A stretch of 7,203 nucleotides of DNA from an uncultured Nitrososphaerota archaeon (GTDB lineage Bacteria; Bacillota; Clostridia; Oscillospirales; Ruminococcaceae), in the NCBI GenBank assembly GCA_934869045.1, contig CAKXAF010000122.1, forward strand, positions 1 through 7,203, read 5' to 3'. The stretch's first letter is position 1, and every line of letters begins with the position of its first letter. A program made the position numbers and the translations under genes. Positions 1 to 5,056 of this stretch are shown in pieces. Under the pieces are notes generated by a model. That model was not told where the DNA came from, ran no database searches, and saw nothing but the letters and a program-made list of their open reading frames with translations.

Positions 1-439
1 GATGAGTGACCCGGCCGATCGCACCGCTTTCCACCAGGTGTTTCGCCTCCAAAATCACTGCGTCGGTCCGACGGCGGAGCGAGATGAGAAAGGGCACCTT
101 TGCCTCATTAACAACGGCGGCTATTTTTTCTGCCTCCGCTGTTGTAATCGCCAGAACCTTTTCGGTAAAAATCGCTTTCCCGGCTTTTGCCGCAGCGCAA
201 ATCACCTCTTTGTGCATCGAAGTAGGGGCGCCGACAGAAACTGCGTCCACGTCCTTTCGGCTGACGGCTTTTTCCAAATCCGGTTCAAAATCGCAGCCGA
301 GTTCTTCCGCCCATGCTTTGCCGCGAGCTGGATCCTCGTCCCAAACAACGGTAATTCTCACATCGGGAATTTCAGCGAATTGTCTACCGTATCCTTCGGC
401 GTGAACGTGCCATTTGCTAAGAAGAGCCATTTGAATCAT
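1..439 (-). CDS. Gfo/Idh/MocA-family oxidoreductase, N-terminal part (cut by window edge)
   Basis: The minus strand reads without a stop from ATG at 439 to the window edge, giving 146 residues of the N-terminal Rossmann domain. The family catalyses NAD(P)-dependent oxidation or reduction of sugars, inositols and similar compounds in the cytoplasm. Visible support: a beta strand ending in an acidic residue (VVWDED, Asp34, expected to contact the cofactor ribose), the family pattern DAVSVGAPTSMH (65-76), Glu93-Lys94 in FTEKVLA (usually EKP), and ESGAIGRV (137-144), which normally leads into the C-terminal domain. The expected GxGxxG near residues 7-14 is replaced by LLSKWHVHAEGYG. The start is set by GGAGG seven bases upstream. 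The substrate cannot be told from this half. Which gene follows it lies outside the window. The assignment to the family is firm; any specific enzyme name would be a guess. Confidence 0.88.
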   Translation of the reverse strand, partial: MIQMALLSKWHVHAEGYGRQFAEIPDVRITVVWDEDPARGKAWAEELGCDFEPDLEKAVSRKDVDAVSVGAPTSMHKEVICAAAKAGKAIFTEKVLAITTAEAEKIAAVVNEAKVPFLISLRRRTDAVILEAKHLVESGAIGRVTH

Positions 440-444
440 AATCA

Positions 445-451
445 TTCCTCC
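445..451 (-). promoter_or_regulatory. Ribosome binding site of the oxidoreductase gene
   Basis: On the minus strand this reads GGAGGAA, close to the ideal anti-SD complement, and ends about five to seven bases before ATG at 439. It fixes the start, because the next in-frame Met (residue 4) would have a poorer spacing. Confidence 0.75.
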
Positions 452-463
452 ATCCATCTTATC

Positions 464-478
464 TGCGGGAATCCCGCA
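464..478. promoter_or_regulatory. 15-bp perfect palindrome, possible operator of the oxidoreductase gene
   Basis: TGCGGGA and TCCCGCA are exact reverse complements around one central base. The site lies between the putative -10 (490-495) and the ribosome binding site (445-451), roughly +5 to +19 of the predicted transcript. This is a usual place for a repressor operator. The regulator is not in the window. A short RNA hairpin (5-bp stem) is the alternative. Confidence 0.4.
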
Positions 479-489
479 TTTTCATGCCT

Positions 490-518
490 ATCATAGCATA
501 TTTTTTCGGAAAAGAAAA
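490..518 (-). promoter_or_regulatory. Putative sigma-A promoter for the oxidoreductase gene
   Basis: On the minus strand TATGAT (495 down to 490) is preceded at 17 bp by TTTTCT (518 down to 513). The -10 is good (5 of 6) and the -35 is weak (3 of 6). The -35 lies in the T-tract of the azlD terminator, so termination and re-initiation are packed together. Weak promoters with an adjacent palindrome are often regulated; this is inference. Confidence 0.4.
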
Positions 519-564
519 GGCCTGAAACATTTGATTTCGAATTTCTTTCCAGCTGCATCAGGCC
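511..564 (-). terminator. Probable rho-independent terminator of azlC-azlD
   Basis: Minus-strand arms GGCCTGA (564 to 558) and TCAGGCC (525 to 519) are perfect complements and are followed by TTTTCTTT. The first arm contains the azlD stop codon. The loop is long (32 nt) with no convincing inner stem, which lowers confidence, but the position just after azlD and before the next promoter fits. Confidence 0.5.
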
Positions 565-890
565 GCTGGCAGCAGCCTCAGAAAAAGCTCAACAAGAAAG
601 ACGGCCGCTGTGGCGGACAACGCAACCGTAAGAAGGCCTTTTCCCCAATAAGCAAGGAGCAGCGCCACCAACAGTCCCGCCAGAGCGGAAACAGGGGAGG
701 AGGTGGACCAAAAAATCGAAGGAAATGTCATCGCCGCCAACACTGCGTAAGGAACATAGTTCAAAAAAGAACGAACATAACGGTTGTTAATTTTCTTTTT
801 AAAGATCACCAGCGGAAGCATGCGCGGAAAATAGGTTACCAGTGCCATAATCACCACGGAAATCAGGAGATAGCTTAAGTCGATGGCCAT
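558..890 (-). CDS. azlD: AzlD-type branched-chain amino acid export subunit
   Basis: This 110-residue, very hydrophobic protein has about four predicted membrane segments, the usual size for AzlD. AzlD pairs with AzlC in the cytoplasmic membrane to export branched-chain amino acids (the two-subunit LIV-E/BrnFE-type exporter); the exact substrate is inferred from the family. The motif YFPRMLPLV (residues 20-28), with Arg and Pro after the first helix, is typical of the family, and it is followed by a basic patch KKKINNR. The gene starts 16 bp inside the end of azlC with GGAGGAGG just upstream of ATG at 890, so translation is likely coupled to azlC. The stop codon lies in the first arm of the probable terminator. 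Alternative substrates, such as other small amino acids or azaleucine, cannot be excluded. Confidence 0.88.
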   Translation of the reverse strand: MAIDLSYLLISVVIMALVTYFPRMLPLVIFKKKINNRYVRSFLNYVPYAVLAAMTFPSIFWSTSSPVSALAGLLVALLLAYWGKGLLTVALSATAAVFLVELFLRLLPAA

Positions 891-1639
891 ACGTCTTCCT
901 CCTCCAGCGGCTCCACATCAACCGGGAACCGGTAAGCGGCGAACCCAGCCGCCAAAATTGCACACAGGATGATAACCCACCCGCTGGACAAGCGGTTCAA
1001 AACTGGGGTGAAAGCAAAAAGGCAGCTGATCCCAGTGGCAAAAACCACCGTCGCAAGAATTGCCCGGGAGTGTCTTGCCGGCGGAATAATGATAGCAATG
1101 AACATTCCGTAGATGGCAATGCCAAGGGCGCTGCGGACAGATAAGGGAAGTATTCCTGTGCAGGCGGCTCCCAGCAGAGTTCCCAGCGTCCAGCCAAAAT
1201 AGGGCATCAGAATCAGGCCGGACAGATAACAGCTGGGAATCCGACCTTGCTGCTGCATAGCGACTGCAAACACTTCATCGGTGTTTCCGAAAGCCAAAAT
1301 ACTCCGGGCCAGAGAAGACATGCCTTCTTCCACCTTCTGGGAAAGAGACAGCGACATCAGCATATACCGAATATTAATCACAAAGGTAGTGATGCCGATT
1401 TCCAGAAAAGAGCCGCCAGCAAAAATCAGCGACGTTCCGGCAACCTGGCCGGAGGAGGTCAAATTGGTCATGGAGATCAGGACAGCAGCCCAAACAGGCA
1501 GCCCGCCTTCCACGGCCATCATGCCGTACGCAAACGAAACAGAAAGATACCCCAGGCAAATCGGCAGTCCGTCACGCAGCCCTTTTCGAAATGTCAGGAC
1601 CCGACCGGCTGTTTTTACCGGTATCACTGAGGAATTCAT
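875..1639 (-). CDS. azlC: AzlC-type branched-chain amino acid export permease
   Basis: This is the larger subunit of the AzlC/AzlD exporter, 254 residues (family usually about 230-250). It has the family layout: a basic N-terminus with FRKGLRDGLPICLGY, the conserved SGQVAG segment after MTNLTS, the INIRYMLMSLSLS signature (often NxRHxLyglsL), and several more hydrophobic helices. It ends in an acidic cytoplasmic-looking tail with PLEEED. The reading frame stays open upstream to 1729, but those codons contain the promoter -10 at 1695-1700, and only ATG at 1639 has a good SD (AAGGGAG, seven bases away), so I start there. It is first in an operon with azlD. B. subtilis azlCD is under the Lrp-like repressor AzlB; no such gene is visible here, so control is unknown. 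Confidence 0.9.
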   Translation of the reverse strand: MNSSVIPVKTAGRVLTFRKGLRDGLPICLGYLSVSFAYGMMAVEGGLPVWAAVLISMTNLTSSGQVAGTSLIFAGGSFLEIGITTFVINIRYMLMSLSLSQKVEEGMSSLARSILAFGNTDEVFAVAMQQQGRIPSCYLSGLILMPYFGWTLGTLLGAACTGILPLSVRSALGIAIYGMFIAIIIPPARHSRAILATVVFATGISCLFAFTPVLNRLSSGWVIILCAILAAGFAAYRFPVDVEPLEEEDVWPST

Positions 1640-1646
1640 GAACGTT

Positions 1647-1653
1647 CTCCCTT
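1647..1653 (-). promoter_or_regulatory. Ribosome binding site that sets the azlC start
   Basis: The minus strand reads AAGGGAG seven bases before ATG at 1639. No comparable site precedes the longer in-frame start at 1729. Confidence 0.7.
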
Positions 1654-1664
1654 TTCTCCAAAAT

Positions 1665-1683
1665 TGCCCGGAAAGAGCGGGCA
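1665..1683 (-). promoter_or_regulatory. Hairpin at the very 5' end of the azlC leader
   Basis: TGCCCG and CGGGCA form a 6-bp, GC-rich stem with a 7-nt loop, followed on the minus strand by AATTTT. It begins only a few bases after the predicted transcription start (about 1687) and ends 12 bases before the ribosome binding site. It could be a 5' stabilising hairpin, a weak attenuator or a protein target. The stem itself is plain in the sequence; the function is inference. Confidence 0.4.
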
Positions 1684-1694
1684 GGATAATTTTT

Positions 1695-1723
1695 ATTATA
1701 GCATTTTCTCTTGCAATGGACAA
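1695..1723 (-). promoter_or_regulatory. Strong extended -10 promoter for azlC-azlD
   Basis: On the minus strand TTGTCC (1723 to 1718), a 17-bp spacer and a consensus TATAAT (1700 to 1695) preceded by TGC form an extended -10 sigma-A promoter. Predicted start is near 1687, giving a leader of about 48 nt. Confidence 0.78.
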
Positions 1724-1739
1724 GAACATTACGGTGTAA

Positions 1740-1799
1740 AATCACATTTTTGGAAATTCCAGTAAAAAAATGGTTTTCCATGGCGAAAATCTTGTGATT
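1740..1799. repeat. Spaced inverted repeats between the divergent promoters
   Basis: AATCACA (1740-1746) and TGTGATT (1793-1799) are exact reverse complements, and TTTT/AAAA stretches continue the symmetry inward. Between them lie TGGAAATTCCA (1751-1761, perfect 5-bp arms) and TTTCCA (1775-1780), which matches TGGAAA at 1751-1756. The right outer arm covers most of the rightward -35. The segment is upstream of both promoters, so it probably acts as DNA, for example as a regulator site, if it acts at all. The A/T richness makes some chance symmetry likely. Confidence 0.3.
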
Positions 1800-1820
1800 C
1801 CTCGCGGTTTATGATATACT
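1792..1820 (+). promoter_or_regulatory. Sigma-A promoter for the SPFH-zinc ribbon-TPM-glpK operon
   Basis: TTGTGA (1792-1797), a 17-bp spacer and TATACT (1815-1820) make a good vegetative promoter. The predicted start is near 1827, with a leader of about 30 nt. I do not see a SigW-type site (TGAAAC with CGTA), which drives the related pspA-ydjGHI operon in B. subtilis. Confidence 0.68.
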
Positions 1821-1856
1821 GATAACAAACTAGATTTCGGAAAGGAAGTCGGATTT

Positions 1857-3128
1857 ATGGGCATCATCAAAGCGCTTGCCGGAGCAGTTGGAGGCAGCCT
1901 TGCCGACCAGTGGCTGGAAGTAATCGAAGCTGACGATATGAGCGATTCAACCGTGTTCTGCACAGGCGTTACCGTTCGGAAAAATGACCGGCGCAGCTCC
2001 AATCGCAAAGGAACTGAAGACGTAATCTCCAACGGTTCTGTGATTCACGTTGGCCAAAATCAGTTTATGCTGTTGACAGACGGCGGAAAGGTAATTGACT
2101 TTACAGCAGAACCCGGTTACTATAAAGTGGATAATGCAGCCGCCCCCTCCATGTTCAGCGGTGGATTTGGGGACGCATTGAAGGACACCTTTGACCGAAT
2201 TCGTTTTGGTGGAGCAGTACCCTACCAGCAAAAGGTTTATTTTATCAATCTGCAGGAAATCAAAAACATTGCTTTTGGAACCGTCAATCCCATCAATTAT
2301 TTCGATAATTTTTATAATGCCGAGCTGTTTTTAAGAGCGCATGGCTATTTTTCCGTTCGTATTGTGGATCCGCTGAAGTTTTATTCAGAGGCGATTCCAC
2401 GCAACGCTGTACGAGTAGATATTACAGATATTCATAAACTGTATCTTTCAGAATTTCTCAATGGTCTTCAGACGGCCATCAACCAGATGTCGGTTGATAA
2501 CATCCGCATTTCTCATGTAACCTCACAGGGCGTGAAGGTTGCAAAATATCTTTCGGACGCGCTGGATGCGGACTGGACGCAGCTGCGTGGTATGGAAATC
2601 GTTTCGGTTGGTATTCAGAGCATTTCTTACGACGAAGAATCCAAAAAGCTCATCAATATGCGGAATCAAGGCGCCATGCTGTCCGATGCGGCTGTACGGG
2701 AAGGTTATGTGCAGGGTTCTATCGCCCGCGGCATGGAAGCGGCAGGGGCCAATTCCAATGGCTCTATGGCGGGGTTTATGGGCGTTGGAATCGGCATGCA
2801 GTCAGCCGGAAACTTTATGGCCTCTGCAACTCAGACGAATCAAACCCAAATGGCGGCTCAACAGGCCAGAGAATCACAGCAGGCGCAAGCCGGAGGATGG
2901 ACCTGCAGCTGCGGAGAAAAAAACGACGGTAAATTCTGCTCTGCCTGCGGAAAGTCCAAACCCACCGCAGAAAACACCTGGAAATGCAGCTGCGGTCAGG
3001 AAAATGCTGGAAAATTTTGCTCCAATTGCGGAAAGGCAAGACCGGAAGGAAGTGTCTGCCCAAAATGCGGCTGGACATCGGAAGAAGCTGCAAAATTCTG
3101 CCCCGAATGCGGTACTAAACTGCAATAA
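1857..3128 (+). CDS. SPFH-domain protein with three C-terminal zinc ribbons (YdjI-like)
   Basis: This 423-residue protein has no signal peptide or membrane helix. An amphipathic N-terminus (MGIIKALAGAVGGSLADQWLEVI) is followed by a stomatin/flotillin-type SPFH region to about residue 250, with NPINYFDNFYNAELFLRAHG and VRIVDPLKFY matching the bacterial group often labelled virion core protein. Next comes a Gly/Ala/Met/Gln-rich linker (about 285-345), then three four-Cys ribbons: Cys350/352/361/364, 377/379/388/391 and 401/404/415/418. The first two are near copies (CSCG..N.GKFCS.CGK). B. subtilis YdjI has the same SPFH plus zinc-ribbon plan and works with YdjG and YdjH to hold PspA at the membrane. 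ATG at 1857 is preceded by AAGGAAG. It is first in the operon, 11 nt before the next gene. Domain calls are firm; the PspA-like role is inferred, since pspA is not here. Confidence 0.88.
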   Translation: MGIIKALAGAVGGSLADQWLEVIEADDMSDSTVFCTGVTVRKNDRRSSNRKGTEDVISNGSVIHVGQNQFMLLTDGGKVIDFTAEPGYYKVDNAAAPSMFSGGFGDALKDTFDRIRFGGAVPYQQKVYFINLQEIKNIAFGTVNPINYFDNFYNAELFLRAHGYFSVRIVDPLKFYSEAIPRNAVRVDITDIHKLYLSEFLNGLQTAINQMSVDNIRISHVTSQGVKVAKYLSDALDADWTQLRGMEIVSVGIQSISYDEESKKLINMRNQGAMLSDAAVREGYVQGSIARGMEAAGANSNGSMAGFMGVGIGMQSAGNFMASATQTNQTQMAAQQARESQQAQAGGWTCSCGEKNDGKFCSACGKSKPTAENTWKCSCGQENAGKFCSNCGKARPEGSVCPKCGWTSEEAAKFCPECGTKLQ

Positions 3129-3139
3129 AGGGAGCCAGT

Positions 3140-4201
3140 ATGGATGTATTAACTTACCAGTGCCCCCAATGCGGCGCACCACTGACGTTTCATGAAGAGA
3201 CTCAGCGTTGGGATTGCAAATACTGTCTCGGTTCCTTTGATCTGGAAACGCTGGAGAAAGAGAAGCCTACAGCAGGCCAGGCGTCGGAAGAGGGCCCAGC
3301 CGAAAAGGCTGGAGCAGTGCCGCCCCCGGAGCCTGAAATGCGGGAGTATACCTGTCCCCAATGTGGCGCACATATTGTAACAGATGCCACCACGGCGGCA
3401 GCCTTCTGCGTCTTTTGTCAAAATGCTACGATTTTTCCGGAACAGCTTTCCGGCGCCTTCCGTCCGGAAAAGATTATTCCGTTTCAAGTGAAAAAAGAGG
3501 CCGCACAGGAGGCGTTCAAGCGTCTTTGCCGCCGAAAGCCGCTGCTTCCCAAAGACTTCTGCACGCCGGATCGGATCGAAAAAATAACAGGTGTTTATGT
3601 CCCGTTTTGGCTTTATGACTGTAAAACGAATTCTTATATGACAGCAAATGCGCAGCGGGTTCATACCTGGAGCGACAGCCGTTACCGTTACACCAAAACG
3701 GATCATTACCGAATTGAGCGCGGCGGGACCATGGATTTCGATCGGATTCCCGCAGATGGCTCCTCCAAAATGGATGACGCCCTAATGGATGCCATCGAGC
3801 CTTATGACATGGAAAAACTGGTGGATTTTTCCACGGCCTATCTGTCCGGCTTTCTGGCGGAACGATATGACAAAAACAGCGATTCGATTTTTCCAAGAGC
3901 CTCCGAAAGAATGCGAACGACGGTTGACGATGTTCTTCGGGGAACTATCAGCGGCTTTGCCAGTGTACAAGTCATGCAGAATGATGTCCAAATCCAGCGG
4001 CAGGCCACTCAAAATGTCCTGCTTCCCGTGTGGATGTTGATGAGCCGGTATCGGAATAAGGAGTATCTTTTTGCAATGAACGGGCAGACCGGTAAGCTGA
4101 TTGGAAACCTTCCCATTTCGATTCCGCGTGTGATCGCCTGGTCCGCCGGAATTCTTGCAGCCGTTTTCCTTTTGCTCTTTTTGGGAGGAATGCTGCTGTG
4201 A
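3140..4201 (+). CDS. Double zinc-ribbon protein with C-terminal membrane anchor (YdjG-like, TFIIB-type zinc ribbon)
   Basis: A 353-residue protein with two N-terminal zinc ribbons, Cys8/11/26/29 (CPQC, CKYC) and Cys72/75/90/93 (CPQC, CVFC). A Glu/Pro/Ala-rich linker (about 38-66) separates them. The core (about 105-325) contains GVYVPFWLYDCKTNSY and LPVWMLMSRYRNKEYLFAMNGQTGKLIGNLP, segments typical of YdjG-like and other 'TFIIB-type zinc ribbon' bacterial proteins. The last about 25 residues form one membrane helix (IAWSAGILAAVFLLLFLGG), so the ribbons should face the cytoplasm. SD GGGAG lies five bases before ATG at 3140. Its stop overlaps the next start by four bases (GTGA). By analogy with B. 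subtilis it would partner the SPFH and TPM proteins at the membrane; direct DNA binding, suggested by the TFIIB label, is not supported by anything else seen. Confidence 0.85.
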   Translation: MDVLTYQCPQCGAPLTFHEETQRWDCKYCLGSFDLETLEKEKPTAGQASEEGPAEKAGAVPPPEPEMREYTCPQCGAHIVTDATTAAAFCVFCQNATIFPEQLSGAFRPEKIIPFQVKKEAAQEAFKRLCRRKPLLPKDFCTPDRIEKITGVYVPFWLYDCKTNSYMTANAQRVHTWSDSRYRYTKTDHYRIERGGTMDFDRIPADGSSKMDDALMDAIEPYDMEKLVDFSTAYLSGFLAERYDKNSDSIFPRASERMRTTVDDVLRGTISGFASVQVMQNDVQIQRQATQNVLLPVWMLMSRYRNKEYLFAMNGQTGKLIGNLPISIPRVIAWSAGILAAVFLLLFLGGMLL

Positions 4202-5040
4202 AAAAGAAAACAAGCGCCATTTTTCTGCTTTTTCTATGGATGTTTCTTTTTACGCCCATTGCCTCGGCAATGGAGACAGACGTCGACACTTCCGTTAAAG
4301 TTTACGATTATGCCGGCCTGCTTACTGATGAAGAGACTTCGGAACTATCGGATGAAGCTGTTCAGTTAGGGAAAAGCTATGGAATTGACGTTGTCGTCGT
4401 TACCATAGATGATGACGAAGACATGTCTTCCATGGAGTATGCGGACGATTTTTACGATTATAACGGATTTTCAGCGAATGGAATCCTTATGCTGATCAAC
4501 ATGGATTACCGAGAAGTCTGGTTTTCCACCTGTGGAAGCTGTATACAGATCTTTCATGATCAGCGGATTGAGTCATTGGTTCAGTCTTCGCTTTCCAAAC
4601 TCGCAGATGGGGATTACTCTGCTGCTGTACGGACCTTTTTTCAAAGGGCAGAAAACTTTTTGACCCAGGGTGCAGAACCGGACAGTCCCATCTATGAAGT
4701 AGAGGATCCGGAGGAGCTGGACTATACGCCGGAAACCGCTCTTCAGAAAACGGCAAAGCGAATTCCGCTTTATCTCCTGATAGCTGCTGCGGTTTCCGGT
4801 ATTTCTATTGCTGTCATGGTATCTTCCAACAAATCGGCACGAACGGCACGGGAGGCATCCCGCTATCTGGAAAGCAATTCTGTACAGGTTACGCTGCGAA
4901 ACGACCAGTTCCTGCGTTCGACTGTCACTAAAGTCCGGATTGATCACGACAGCTCCAGCGGAGGAGGACGAAGTGGCGGAAGCTCGGTACATACTGGCTC
5001 TAGCGGCCGCTCCCATGGCGGAGGCGGAGGACGTTTTTAA
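4198..5040 (+). CDS. Exported TPM-domain protein with membrane anchor and Gly/Ser-rich tail (YdjH-like)
   Basis: A 280-residue protein. A signal peptide (KKK, hydrophobic core, likely cleavage after ASA at 24) is followed by a TPM domain (about 34-155) with VYDYAGLLTDEE, an Asp/Glu cluster at 71-75, YADDFYDYNGF and GILMLINMDYREVWFSTCG. A membrane helix follows (about 189-210). A basic stretch after the helix suggests an external TPM domain and a cytoplasmic tail that ends in repeated Gly/Ser and SHGGGGGRF. TPM domains occur in envelope proteins and photosystem repair factors; some members have phosphatase activity, but no activity can be claimed here. The only cysteines, 112 and 115, form CGSC. 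It starts at GTG 4198, overlapping the previous stop, with GGGAGG nine bases upstream. Third gene of the operon and likely membrane partner of the two upstream proteins. Confidence 0.86.
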   Translation: MKKKTSAIFLLFLWMFLFTPIASAMETDVDTSVKVYDYAGLLTDEETSELSDEAVQLGKSYGIDVVVVTIDDDEDMSSMEYADDFYDYNGFSANGILMLINMDYREVWFSTCGSCIQIFHDQRIESLVQSSLSKLADGDYSAAVRTFFQRAENFLTQGAEPDSPIYEVEDPEELDYTPETALQKTAKRIPLYLLIAAAVSGISIAVMVSSNKSARTAREASRYLESNSVQVTLRNDQFLRSTVTKVRIDHDSSSGGGRSGGSSVHTGSSGRSHGGGGGRF

Positions 5041-5047
5041 GAGGAGG
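5041..5047 (+). promoter_or_regulatory. Ribosome binding site that sets the glpK start
   Basis: GAGGAGG begins directly after the TAA of the TPM gene, nine bases before ATG at 5057. The glpK frame is open much further upstream, to 4808, but that part reads through the TPM gene in another frame and resembles no GlpK sequence. Confidence 0.8.
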
Positions 5048-5056
5048 CTAGTTTTC

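Noticed and set aside
2..496. A 164-residue open frame on the plus strand, and a 132-residue one inside it
   Set aside because: It lies opposite the oxidoreductase gene, has no family features, Cys/His/Phe-rich low-quality translation and no SD, while the minus strand gives a clear Rossmann-fold protein.
1640..1729. A 30-residue N-terminal extension of AzlC
   Set aside because: The extension contains the promoter -10 and predicted transcription start, so the main transcript cannot encode it, and ATG at 1639 has a good SD.
3149..3706. A 185-residue open frame on the minus strand
   Set aside because: It is antisense to the zinc-ribbon gene, whose two CxxC pairs and membrane anchor are unmistakable. 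The translation is Arg/Cys-rich without recognisable domains.
4808..5056. An 83-codon upstream extension of the glpK reading frame, which could be read as an N-terminal fusion
   Set aside because: It reads through the TPM gene in another frame, the strong SD at 5041-5047 supports ATG at 5057, and from there the protein has normal GlpK length and start.
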